A stretch of 64,000 nucleotides of DNA from Cryptomeria japonica (taxonomy: Eukaryota > Streptophyta > Pinopsida > Cupressales > Cupressaceae): NCBI RefSeq assembly GCF_030272615.1, contig NC_081406.1:468700400-468764399 (forward strand), read 5' to 3'. Of the stretch, positions 1-10,012 are shown in pieces. The number at the start of each line of letters is the position of its first letter. Positions within the stretch are counted from its first letter, which is position 1. The notes under the pieces are model-generated. The model was not told the DNA's origin. It saw only the letters and a list, made by a program, of their open reading frames with translations, and did not search any database. The position numbers were made by a program, and so were the translations under genes.

Positions 1-1388
1 ATTTAAACAAAAGGAAAATTCACAATTATATAGACAATCAAGAGTATTGGTCACAACAAAATGCAACCATTGTCACAAAATGTCAAATATCAAGCTACAT
101 TGATAGTTTAAAGCCTCAACATAGAACCAAGATAAGTATTAAAGTAATTAAGAGGCGTATGAGCAACTATGGTAGTTAGGAAAGAAAAAACACAAGACAA
201 TGTATAACACCACAGAGTCCAGTCATATGATAAAGGCATTAGGGAGAAAAGATTCATCATCAAATTTCAGGTATCCATGAATAAAAGATTCAAGAAGCAG
301 CATCAACAGTATAGGAGACATCTAAACAAAAAAACATGAAGGAATGCAAATTGTAAAGTGACTGATTTTGTGTCTTAGACTGCTAAAGAAAACAAGATTG
401 GAGTTGTTTGGGTGGATATAGGAGTGAAAATGAACTTGGAAGGTTTGAGGAAGGTAGTAAGGGGTGTGAGGGGTTAGTGTAGACCCTTCGCAAGGCATTG
501 TGGCCCTTGGTGGATCGGATTGACCATTATTAATATGACTATCCTAAATTGAGCCTATGATTGTCCTAAAATACTAGTGGACTAAGATCTTATGAATAAG
601 ATGCAAAGAGGGTTTGATGAGTGGGAAACAATTGGGAAAGGTGTGTGAAGACCTTTAGTGACCCTTGGAGGTGCTAGAAAGTCCCAGTGGGAGGAGAGGA
701 CCCCATTTGTCATGACTGTCCTAAAGACAGTAAACCTGCAATAAATGTTGTTGAATCCCTTAGGGTGGATGGGGGGGTGTAGAATGGTGGTTTGGTCAAT
801 AAAGAAGAGCCTTAAAGGGGGTTCTGTATATGTTTGAGAGAAGTGTTATGCATTGTTAGTTGGCATTTGATGAAGAGAAGGAGTCTTATTTAAGGGGCAG
901 TCCTAGTTGAGTAACAATGTGAAGTTTGAGGGTGTTTGTGAGTTGTGGAACAAGATTGTGGGTTCAAGAAGGTTAGACATGTGTGGAAGGATGTGTGAGT
1001 GTGGTTGATCTTTATCCCAAACAAACTCAACCAATTAGGGATATATTTCTCCCAACTCACCTATTCAAACAATGTGATTACTCTTCCCAAACTTCAAGAG
1101 CCCTCAGAAGGCCACTAGGTACTCACAAGGTTTACACATCTCAACAATGCACTCATGCTTCCTAACCCTCATCCAACCATTAATACACATAATTTTAGGC
1201 TTACTCAACTTTCCCAAGGCTAATTTGAGCCTCTCCACTTCCTAATTCACACCAAACCCCGAAATCCTACTCACACAAGGATACCTCCTAAAGGACTCCA
1301 AATTGCTAATCTTTGATCTCACACTTAGATAACTATTTGGTGTATTTGGTGACTACCCTTTTAAAAAGTTAAATGAGTATTTTCCTAT
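1..1388. other. No recognisable gene
   Basis: I see no convincing coding region, RNA gene or element boundary here. The only open frame (983-1165, plus, 60 codons) shows no recognisable motif. Composition shifts near 1000, from G/T-rich to C/A-rich on the plus strand, which hints that two unrelated repeats are joined there. Confidence 0.5.
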
Positions 1389-1463
1389 GTAATCAACAAT
1401 ATGAATATAAACAACAAAATCTATTTTCTGTAATCAACAATATGAATATAAACAACAAAATCT
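1389..1463. repeat. Two-copy direct repeat, 34 bp, period 41
   Basis: The same 34 bases occur at 1389-1422 and 1430-1463, separated by 7 bases. The copies look identical, which suggests a recent local duplication. Confidence 0.85.
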
Positions 1464-2079
1464 TAATCAAGGACCTTACCTTTGATGGTCTCCACTAAGA
1501 ATTTTCTTGTGATGTTGTTCGTTTTGGTTTTGTTTGACCCTGCAATTAAGATTCAATAAGATTAACAGTGGAGTATAATGAAATATTGAAAAGTGCGTTA
1601 CCTTATTGAGCTTGTCTTTGTTTCAAGAATAGTTTATTATTCTCTACTTAACAGGGCCAACCACATGAAGGTGGAAGCTAATTTGGCCCTCCCCCCCTCT
1701 AACATCACCCTGAATTCCTCATTAACATATTAAATTCATTCATTCTTTCATCCATTAATAAAATATAACATTACATTCATTAACAGATAAAATTCATTCA
1801 TTAACATATAATACGATTACAATCATCTTTTTTTTGTTTTTTTTTAAGCTAAGTAAAGACTAAGTGTTTCATTGTTTTCTTCATCATTTTACCCCTCTTC
1901 AATTGTTGTGCCCTCTACTCGTGTTCTTAATGTATGCCTAGTCCTTTACTCATGATTAGGATGCCTAGGCAAAGTGGGGTTCGTTGTAGTAACAAATAAA
2001 TGGGTTGAATTCATAAGATTTTTTATTATTGTTACAAGTATTTCATTAATTAAAAGAACATTACAGGTGTGCTCTTTAC

Positions 2080-2514
2080 CTGATGGGGAAAAATCATCTT
2101 CCTAATCATTTTGTCTAGCCTCATCCACAACATGCTGAACACCCTCTAAATCTTCTGGAGTTAAAACATGAAAGGTTACATTAATCAACACACCAAATGC
2201 AATTAAGTTTGTTTAAAGGAATAACAGTGGTCCTCTTTACTTGATGGGAGCACATCACATTTCTGATGTTGTCTACCCTGATCATGCTCCACTTGTTCAC
2301 CATGCTCTAAAATAAAAACAAAAAAGGTTACATTAATTACTACACCAATTTCAATTAAATATGTTTAATTATATTAATAATTACATAAAAACATTGTATA
2401 GCACATGAATACCTCGAGTACTGGGATGCACACCATGACCTTCATCATGTGTAGGTTGTCTTTTACCCTTAGTAGGTTGTATTCCAATGCCATGTGCATT
2501 GTTATCATTGCTTG
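2080..2514 (-). pseudogene. Three short exons, two of them tandem duplicates
   Basis: Exon 2413-2514 encodes 'NNAHGIGIQPTKGKRQPT' followed by a His/Gly/Ser-rich tail and a GTATTC donor. Exons 2241-2306 (66 bases) and 2080-2154 (75 bases) each lie between a (T)nAG or CCAG acceptor and a GTAAAG donor. They encode related 20-25-residue acidic/His/Gln peptides ('EHGEQVEHDQGRQHQ' and 'EDLEGVQHVVDEARQND'). The flanking intron sequences ('AAAGGTTACATTAAT') are also repeated, which points to a tandem exon-plus-intron duplication. Confidence 0.45.
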
Positions 2515-2568
2515 CTTATTTAAAACAAATATAGTCACTTTATGTTGGAAATTAACATTGAATAGATT

Positions 2569-4309
2569 ATTGGAAATTAACATGGAGAAATTTCATGTGA
2601 GCAAGAAGTCTGTTTCCCATGGTTTTGCCAAGGGTTGGAAAAATAACAGAGTTACTCTGTTTGGTCAGACCTGGAGATTGGATGAAGATTTTGTGGCTGA
2701 GGTGACCGGTTTGCAGAAGGATGACATCAAATTTTACAAAGACCGCAAGTTCTCGGTGGAAGCCATCAAGAATTTCCCCAAGAACAAAGAAGAAAGGGCC
2801 CGCCTCGTCAAAAAGGATAATACTTCCTTTTATCATCCCAACCAGGTAAAATCCTTTTGGCAAAAAATGTTGAAAGTGTTAATGGAGTATCTTATGGTTG
2901 ATGGTAGGTTTTCAAAAGTCTATAATTACCACTTTGTTACCCTTAATCACTTTCACCATGGCTCTAAGATATCTCTTCCCTTCTACTTGGCCTTCTCCCT
3001 TAATGATAGTCTAGCTGACCATGCTAAGAAACCTAATTCCTACTCCATTACTCACCAAGGTCTTATTTTGTTAATATATGAGCATCTTAAAGGTAAAGTT
3101 AAGGATAATAAGGATGATCCCTTCGTGGAGAATGCCCATATTTCTGAGGATTATGATGGTTCTGACTCTGATGAGGATTCTTCCAATCTTCCTCCTAAAA
3201 AGAAATCAAGGATTAGTGAAAAAGATGAAGAGGACACTGAAGAGAAGGTTGTTTCTGAGCAGGAGTAGGAGAAGGAGGTGGAAGAAGAGGTGGATAGTGA
3301 GCAGGAGAAGGAGTTTGAGGGTGAGGAAGGAGACAAGGATAATGAGCAGAGAGAAGAGGATGTTGAAGAGTTAGAGGTGAATGAGAATCCCTATGATTCA
3401 GACAATAGGGATGATGTTCAATATAATATGGAGGAGGGCAACCCTAGGTTTGAGGATTCTACCCAGGATATGAAGAATACGGATTCCATTCTAAATGCTG
3501 ATAGAAACAACACTCTGGAAATGTTCAATTTCTAGAAGTGGGTGGTTGATAACATTACCAGCATTTAGGTGAAACAAAGAGAGTTGGATTTCAAAAATGA
3601 TAATTTGGTTAAGGATATCAACATGAAAGGAAAAGAGGAAAATGTGAAGGATAATAGTGCAACAGAGGATGAAAAAGAAATTTTGAACTAGTCGGAAAGT
3701 GAGATTATAAAGGGAGATTTGAAGCACTTGGAGGATGTGGTGAGGACTCTCAAAGAAAAGGGTGAGTTTGATAATGATCTGATAAAAAATCGGAATCAAA
3801 AAACTGAGAGTGCTCTGAGGAAATTCATGGAGCATAGCTTGGTTGTGTTGAAGGTGTCTTCTCAAAACATGAATGCGCTAGTTTCTTGCCTGGAGAAGGG
3901 TAAGAAGAATAAAGACACTATGATTTTTTATGATGAGCCAGCTTCTAGTTCTGCTCAACACTCTTCCAGATGCAGAACTAGGCAAAATGCAAGAGAGCTA
4001 GAGCTGAAGACCAAAGGTAATCAATAGGTGCAGGAAAATAAAGACCTGAAAGATGCAACAAATGTGATGATGATGTTGGTCAGGGATGCGAAAGAGACTA
4101 TAAAGATTTTCACCTAAAATGTAATTTTGTTTTAGGTGTGCCAGTCTCTTGCTGGCCTTTTGTTGTTCTTGACTCTGGCTACTGTCTTTTGTGTTGTTGT
4201 TTTGCAGCCTTTCTCTTTTTGTTTCATCTTCTCTAGTTTCTCTATTGCTTTTCTTTTCAATATGTAAGCGGGTTTCAGGTCCCTTAAAACTTGATTTTCC
4301 TTAATCAAA
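2569..4309 (+). mobile_element. 5'-truncated LINE insertion carrying ORF3 only
   Basis: The unit is bracketed by a perfect 15-base direct repeat AACATTGAATAGATT (2554-2568 and 4310-4324), the expected LINE target-site duplication. Its 3' terminus has the block GGTTTCAGGTCCCTTAAAAC followed by TTAATCAAA. This matches the 3' end of the full LINE at 29084-37120 (GGTTTCAGGCCCTTAAAACC on the minus strand). Only the ORF3 region and 3' UTR are present, as expected for 5' truncation during target-primed reverse transcription. Just before the 5' junction the host sequence TTGGAAATTAACAT recurs at the element start, possibly a template jump. The insertion lies in an intron of the minus-strand pseudogene. 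Confidence 0.85.
2583..4026 (+). pseudogene. LINE ORF3 remnant (plant transposon-protein-like domain)
   Basis: Reading from about 2583, the frame encodes 'GFAKGWKNNRVTLFGQTW', 'EVTGLQKDDIKFYKDRKF', 'LMVDGRFSKVYNYHFVTLNH' and 'THQGLILLIYEHL'. A long Glu/Asp/Lys-rich linker (about 3140-3440) and a C-terminal coiled-coil-like part (3719-4026) follow. In-frame stops lie at 3268, 3535, 3568, 3690 and 4026. It aligns block by block with ORF3 of the LINE at 29249-30958 (shared G-L-x5-6-F-Y-x-D-R-K and V-D/L-D-G-R-F-x-K-V-Y-x-Y-H-F-V). An ATG at 2405 lies in host sequence upstream of the insertion and is not the gene start. The globular part resembles the 'putative plant transposon protein' domain; biochemical role unknown. 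Confidence 0.65.
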
Positions 4310-4371
4310 AACATTGAATAGATTTTTTGTCAAGTATTCAATTTTAAATAATTTTCATTTATCTTATTTAC

Positions 4372-5126
4372 CTATATGACTGATGCATCAAAATCTTGTG
4401 TTTTCCCACTCAATTCTCTTAGGTGTTTAGCCACAGCTCCATAGCCTTGCTGGAAGGCAATTTTCATGACATCTTCTGTGGGTGCTCTATTGAATTCAGA
4501 GCCTTGCATTTTTTATTAATATCATGAATTTTTATTCTATTGTTTGATTAAAAAAAATATTTGCAATTTATTATTTTGATGTGATTTTTCATTTATTGAT
4601 ACTTACAATTCGTGTGGCAACTTTCATATAGCCACCAAAGCCAAGTTTGTGTTGCCTGTGCTTTTATAGTCTTTACTTAGTTGCCTTCGATGTGTTGGGC
4701 AGCTTATGAAAAGTTTGAAATATGTTAGATTATTTAAATATAAAGAGTAATTAGTACATAATTACATTGTTAATAGTATCACATACCTTCCTTCACCTGG
4801 TGGTGTATGTCCTTTTCTCTTTTCAGCTTTCTAATTTTCATCCGAAACCAAGTCCTTCCACTCCCTCTCTAGAATCATGGGGGGACACTCATACTTTCTA
4901 TTCTTCTCGAAATGTGTCCTATATTGGTCCCTCACATACTTTAAATATGTGCCAACTTTCTCAAGGACCTTGGTTTTGTTGAATGTGTCATTTTCGAACA
5001 ACACAACCAAACGGTTTATGAGTTCATCTTTTAATTGTTGATTTTGGGTATTCCACCGTGTATGTATGGTGGGCCTGAAGATGTCCAATGTAATATCATT
5101 TAGATATTTATAAAAATCATTATTGT
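4372..5126 (-). pseudogene. Plant transposase-like (Transposase_24-like) exons
   Basis: Three exons (4787-5126, 4607-4702, 4372-4502) encode in order 'KVGTYLKYVRDQYRTHFEKN', 'PPMILEREWKDLV', a basic 'GHTPPGEG' stretch, 'KHRQHKLGFGGYM' and 'GAVAKHLRELSGKTQDFD'. The combination of a W-x-x-L repeat region, a K-x-G-x-G-G-Y block and a basic linker is typical of the plant transposase-associated family linked to En/Spm (CACTA) elements. That assignment is from memory of the family pattern, not a search. The middle exon has two in-frame stops and the first has one. The third is open until a TAG directly at its donor. It could equally be a host protein derived from such a transposase. Confidence 0.45.
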
Positions 5127-5215
5127 CTTCAAAAAAATCATGGGATCATTAGTCTAAAACGAGTGATCGATAAATAAATTACAATTGGACTATATATAAT
5201 AATAATTTTTTTAAC

Positions 5216-5487
5216 CTTGAACCTTCTCTATCTTTATGGGAACAAGATCATCGATCACCACAAATGTGACCAGCAACGTTCCCATACTAGTAATATGAAA
5301 ATATCCAAGAAATGTTGCTAAAATATCACCACTAGTGGCCTCTGCATCCCTAGGTACATGTCCTATTGCATAGGTCGGTGCAGTACTCGATGATTCCATG
5401 TTGTGTGTTGCCAACATTGTAGTCAGAAATATAGGTGTGGATGATGGGGTTAGATGAGGTGGTGAATGCATAGGAACATGGACAACA
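5216..5487 (-). pseudogene. Ser/Thr/Pro-rich exon of the same locus
   Basis: This exon is open between a TTCAAG acceptor and a GTTAAA donor. It encodes a Ser/Thr/Pro/His-rich start followed by a more hydrophobic 'LGYFHITSMGTLLVTFVV' part. The function is unrecognised. It joins in order with the neighbouring exons at 5752-5979 and 4787-5126. Confidence 0.4.
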
Positions 5488-5751
5488 CTTGAAGAGTAAT
5501 ACATTAAATATATGAGAAATAACACATTAATGGAAGGACAAAAACATGTAAAAATATGAGTTGTTGTATGCAATGAACATGGTCATCACCTAAACTACCT
5601 AGAATACCCTAATCATGGCCACCAACTTCATGAGGACACAAAAGTTCTTGTAAAAACAACATGTACATATTTTAGTTCATGACATAAAAGAGTCTAAAAT
5701 ATAAACCATGAATAAACTTATGTTATAATTAAATATTTCATGACTTCTTAC

Positions 5752-5979
5752 TTGCAAGTTTTGTGCTCTCTCTATCAATTGTTTCACCCTCTCTTGTATC
5801 TCATCAGTTTGAGGGCCTATGAATAACAATTTAAGAATTTCTTTCTTAAATTTATTTTGTGTCTTTCTTATCATTTCAATAGGGTTTGTGGAATATACAA
5901 TGTCATCATCACATAATAGTGAGTCCACCTCTGTATCGATGTTCTCATCTACTGCAAGTGCCTTTCCCCAAACATCCAT
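5752..5979 (-). pseudogene. Acidic/coiled exon of the same locus
   Basis: A 76-codon open exon begins with ATG immediately after a TCATAG acceptor and ends at a GTAAGA donor. It encodes 'MDVWGKALAVDENID', an acidic stretch, then a charged helical segment ending 'IERAQNLQ'. There is no catalytic motif. It is open throughout, which supports it being a real exon rather than chance. Confidence 0.45.
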
Positions 5980-6294
5980 CTATGACAAGAATATTAATAA
6001 CATTATCAAAATTACTCCCAAAACCCTAAAGAAAAGAACATAATAATATAAGATTTTGCTTGTATAGAATTGGTACAATTACAATGAGGTTTACCTGCTC
6101 GGTAAAAGTGCCCGAAGCTACATCCTAGTTTGTGCTATGTGTCAGATCAATGTCGCATTGTGACAAAAATTAAATCTAAAAAACACTAGCGAAATGAAAC
6201 CAATAGAATTACCCAAAAAACTTAATAATAAAATGGTATATTGGAGTCATTAATTGGAGGTTGGTCAAAATGGTATATATAAGTACGTACCACC

Positions 6295-6546
6295 CCCATG
6301 ATAGTAACTTTTGGTTGTATCTATGCAATTCAAATTGTAATCAATTAGCAACTCTTCCCCTAAACTTACTAATTTTATCGCACATACAAATACACGGTTT
6401 TCCTCGCATGCCTCAAATATGCAATTGGGTTGCCTATAAGTTGACCCAAGTCATGTACTGTTTAAAAACCTGCAATATTTCCTATTGCTTTTGGCCTTCC
6501 GTCAATGTACATAGCCACTCTTTTACTTTGATCATTATCTTTTACC
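6295..6546 (-). pseudogene. SET-domain-like exon, C-terminal half
   Basis: After an acceptor ending ATACAG (about 6547) the minus strand reads 'VAMYIDGRPKAIGNIAGF', a stop/frameshift, then 'STYRQPNCIFEACEENRV', 'FVCAIKLVSLGEELLIDYN'. This is the order of the SET core: an N-(H/S)-S-x-x-P-N-C-like segment, a strand pair, then G-E-E-L-x-x-D-Y, which holds the catalytic tyrosine in lysine methyltransferases. The combination is quite specific to SET. The frame change between 'AGF' and 'QPNC' and the in-frame stop show decay. Substrate and cellular role cannot be inferred. Confidence 0.6.
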
Positions 6547-6574
6547 TGTATATAATTTGCTAATAGTGCATACC

Positions 6575-6900
6575 TACGCATACTTCGTGGATATCAAACC
6601 AACTGCATCCATTTTTTTGTAATTGTAACAGGGTCTGACATACTCCATCAATTCAAAAACTTTTCTGTAATAGACCTTTATGTTGTCCATGGGAAATAGG
6701 CCCAAACCATGTAATGATGATGGTGTTATGCGATATATCCTCCCATTAACACCAAAACCAATGTTTATTGGAGGAAGTTCCTTGGGTACCCATTGTTTAT
6801 GTAGATGTGTGTACCTCAAGGGCACCTCGATGTTGCCTATGCTCTCATCATCATAAGAACATGACCCCCCTTGAGTAAGAAAAAATTATATGCGTTTATG
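6575..6900 (-). pseudogene. SET-domain-like exon, N-terminal half
   Basis: The minus strand reads through a 'LHGLGLFPMDNIKVYY' segment, which resembles the opening of SET methyltransferase domains (a G-x-G-L-F motif followed by a strand). The exon ends near 6575 at a GTATGC donor. The last codons are out of frame with the expected 'WMQLV' type continuation, probably through an indel in the A-run at 6613-6620. Upstream, 6900-7010 encodes a basic, charged stretch that may be an N-terminal helix. In SET proteins this half binds S-adenosylmethionine and precedes the catalytic NH-C motif. Assigned from motif pattern only. Confidence 0.5.
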
Positions 6901-7010
6901 GATTTTTCTTCTAATCTTTTGACCTCTAGTTGATCTCCCTCTTTTAGACCTACTACATGTCTTGCTTTCCTCTTCTCTTCCTGAATTTCCCTTGCTCGAG
7001 GAAGACACAT

Positions 7011-8430
7011 CTAAAAAATACCTATTTGATGGTACCTACACTCCATTAAATGAGAGAGATAGTTGGGAGAGGGTCGATTGTTATTGTGAGAGGAAATAAA
7101 CTCTAGGATTCCATGGAGAGAGAAGACAAGAACTTGTAATAGATGGTTCACCATATCTTGTTGATTTTTACAAACGGTACAAATAGATTTGAGGGCGGGT
7201 TGTCAAAGGTCCATTGCATGGACTGATAGGAATGGCTCGTGCTTTTCCCCTAAATTCATCATTTAGGGTAATATTGATGAAGAAGTCAACCCTAAAGTTG
7301 ATGTTGAGATTTAAGTTCTAATAAGGCCAACTGGGGTCTCAAGTGTTGATAATTGTATTAGAGTTATTCCTAATGTGGAGGTTTCAAAAACTAAGCAAGT
7401 TTGTTTTGCTGGTAATTTTGGAATTTCAAAAACTTAGAAAATTAGTCTTCCTTGTTACTTAAAGCATATAGGAGGCCTGAGAAAGTGGAGTGAGCTATAC
7501 CATGTGGATGTCAAGGTGGTTTAGGTGAGAAAAAAATCAATTTTTTGACAAAATATAGTTGCTAAAACCTAGATTGTTATTAGACCACTCCAAGATGGGT
7601 GTAAAGAGAAAGCAAGAAAATAATAAATGGTTTCTATAGGGTGTATTGACTTATACTTTTCAATCCATGAGAAGGATTTTCGCCTTGCCTTTATGTAGAC
7701 TGTGCAGGATCCTCATCAAAGGGGTTCAGGTTCCTGCATATGTAATTCATTTATCTTATGTTAGCTTACATCTTATATGAAGGTCAATCATAATTAGATT
7801 TACATAAGTCACATGATACATATGCTAAAAATTACATAGTAGACAATATGAATAGATTTATTTCTTGTTATAATATGCAATCATCATAGTTTATACAAAT
7901 ACTGGAGTGAATGGTAAAGAGTATTCTTCAAGACCGTAAAAATCAATCATTTCATCACAGTACAAAATACACAATTAGGGGTAGGTAAAAGTAACTTATT
8001 TATTGATTAGAATCAGGTACATACATCTAAATACATGTTTGTCTTAATAATTTTATCAAATGGTTCACTACTTTGCATAGACAAGGCAGCGAACTGTTTG
8101 AAAAAATTCTCAAAGAAATGTGTTCTCATGGTGATGGGATGCCATGACAACCATAGTAATTTGACTATCATGGAGTTCCATCACCATCATTTCATTCCAT
8201 CACCATGAGCCCACATTTCTTTAAGGAATTTTTTCTGACAGTTCACTACCTTGTCAATATTACCACATTTTTCATACATTGCTTATATTGGTCAAATAGT
8301 GCGAAACATATATTCGACATAGCTTGCCAATGTTCATTCAGATCACAAATTCTCTAATTACATATAGAAATTTTTAATACCCCATAGGTCAATTTTTATC
8401 TTTTTATTTGTATAGTAATTATAAGTAAAT
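7011..8430. other. No recognisable gene
   Basis: No convincing coding region. Around 7260-7640 the plus strand has short protein-like runs without a recognisable motif. A small A/T-rich inverted-repeat region begins near 8380. Confidence 0.4.
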
Positions 8431-8497
8431 GGGATATTATAATTATATGTAAATGGGATATTTCAATTTTAATTTTTACATATAATTATAATATCCC
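8431..8497. repeat. Perfect 23-bp inverted repeat, AT-rich
   Basis: Arms 8431-8453 and 8475-8497 are exact reverse complements (beginning GGGATATTATAATTATATG) with a 21-base loop. The same sequence family recurs at 37640-37920, largely in the opposite orientation, so this is a dispersed AT-rich repeat of possible MITE/foldback type. Confidence 0.75.
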
Positions 8498-8613
8498 ATA
8501 TAATAGTTCTTAATATAAAAAGAATCCTTATGAAAGAGTGCAACTCTTCATTAGTTCCACCCTTTGAAAGGGACATAAACTTTCATAATCAATTTTGCAC
8601 TTCTTATTTAAAT

Positions 8614-9674
8614 AAGATGTGCATTTCTCATTTCTATTAAGGACTAGACACCAAGGAACTAGTCAAATGCACTCAGGGACAAAAGAGTTAAGAACAAAGG
8701 ATGGGCAAGTTTTCGAGGCAATCCTGAGTGAGGATTTGGAACAAATTCTAGTGGAAGACTATGAAGCCTTGTGGAGGAAAAAACAAGAAGGCATTGGATA
8801 GGTACGACTAAGGGAGGATACTGATCTGGATTCCAAATTACAAATTTGGATCCGGACTGACAGAGGTGATCATGATGGACAAAAATAGAAGGATCTAATT
8901 AGTCTTCTTCAAGATTCTTGCCATTTCAAGGGATCATAAGGATGAGGTTAAATAGGAAAGAAGATCGAGCAATGAATATAGGAGGAGAACTGAGGGAAAA
9001 TGGTCCATCACTTTGGGTTGAGATGCCTATGTGCAGAGGAGACATTTCAACAACAATGCAGGGGACTTTTTAACTTAGACGAGGTCACTTGGGATGCGAT
9101 GTGGCATCTAGCCAGGGGTAATTTGGGTGGGGACAAGCACTGGTGTGATGTTTTTGTCTATGAGTCAATTATGTGCCCAATGGTTGATATCCTTGATTCC
9201 AAGGAAGCATGCATACAGATGATAGATGGCTTCGTAAGATTGGTCGATGGGCAAGTGGTAGCAAGTGCTATTCTAGACATGGATTCGAGAGGATGGACTA
9301 ATGTTCTGGACGTGTACTTCAATCCGAAACATTACATAGTTGATCCAATAGAGGAAGAGTCTGAGTCAAAGGACAAGGATGATTGGGAGGCCAAGGTTGT
9401 GCAAGAAAGAAAGAAGGATTTCATGGTAGAGGCTTGGGAGGTGTTCTGGGTGGGTGTCAGAAACTGTGACTTGGGGCCCTTCAGGAGATTCCTAAACTCA
9501 AATGATAAATAGCTTAGTGTGGCCTCAACTGTGTATGTGGTGGACAATGGTGAAAGGATTGCTGCAATTTTCCATTATTTAGAATAGTTTTTTTCCATTT
9601 CTACTACTATGTAGCTTGCATATGGATGTAACAGAGCTATCCCCTTTTGATAGCACTTAATAATAATAAAAAAA
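8614..9674 (+). mobile_element. Retroposed unit with A-rich (TAA) tail
   Basis: A 10-base direct repeat TTATTTAAAT (8604-8613 and 9675-9684) brackets about 1.06 kb ending in TAATAATAATAAAAAAA. A simple-repeat, A-rich 3' tail next to a direct repeat is the signature of LINE-mediated retroposition. The tail differs from the TTAATCAA end of the other LINEs in this window, so it is another family or a processed transcript. The direct repeat is short and AT-rich, which lowers confidence. Confidence 0.5.
9000..9512 (+). pseudogene. Unknown ORF, 170 codons, in retroposed unit
   Basis: This open frame encodes an acidic, tryptophan-rich protein ('LDEVTWDAMWHLARGNLGG', 'MVEAWEVFWVGVRNCD') with no motif I recognise. 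The preceding frame 8619-8801 encodes a related-looking charged peptide ('ILSEDLEQILVEDYEALW'). Several stops between 8802 and 8999 separate the two, so the 170 codons are probably the 3' part of a longer decayed ORF. It ends about 160 bases before the TAA-rich tail. No function can be assigned. Confidence 0.4.
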
Positions 9675-9845
9675 TTATTTAAATGTAATACATGTCTAAA
9701 TTTTGATCTTCCAGTTGCTTAAGGTTCCTTATGACAAGACACGCTGGTTGCCTCGCACATCACATACGATGTATTCCCCTAACATTCAATTCAATTTACT
9801 ATCCATATACAAAAGAAGTACTCGACACAATCCCAACATTAAAAG

Positions 9846-10012
9846 TGTTAGGTCCTAGAGACAATTGAGAGGGGGGGAGGTGAATCAGTTGTCAAATAAA
9901 TTCAAACCAAAACAACTTAACCAACTTCAATGCTTAATATCGGTAAACTAGTCTTTTATGTCGGTAGACAATTTTATCAGTTAATTAAAGTACCAATAAA
10001 GATTAATGCATG
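9846..10012 (-). repeat. Copia 3' LTR, outer fragment
   Basis: This is the terminal 167 bases of the left (3') LTR. It matches 28184-28350 of the right LTR, including the G-run next to TGAATCAGTTGTC. It breaks at GCATG, where the 12.7-kb element is inserted, and the LTR resumes at 22747. Confidence 0.9.

Larger units (their letters stand above)
1860..6900 (-). pseudogene. Multi-exon SET / transposase-like pseudogene (whole locus)
   Basis: On the minus strand a series of protein-like segments is bounded by plausible splice sites. Exons that can be placed are 6575-6900 and 6295-6546 (SET-like), 5752-5979, 5216-5487, 4787-5126, 4607-4702, 4372-4502, 2413-2514, 2241-2306 and 2080-2154. Further exon-like sequence lies at about 1860-1985. 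Acceptors end in AG and donors begin GTAAGA, GTATGT, GTAAGT, GTAAAT, GTATTC or GTAAAG. Several exons carry stops (for example two in 4607-4702), and the SET part has at least one frameshift, so the copy is probably dead. A LINE (2569-4309) sits in the intron between exons 4372-4502 and 2413-2514. I cannot prove that the SET part and the 3' part belong to one transcript. A single spliced gene is inferred from order, strand and spacing. Confidence 0.55.

Noticed and set aside
2405-2582. ATG at 2405 as the start of the 287-codon frame
   Set aside because: The LINE insertion begins at 2569 after its TSD. The upstream codons are host intron/exon sequence joined by chance.
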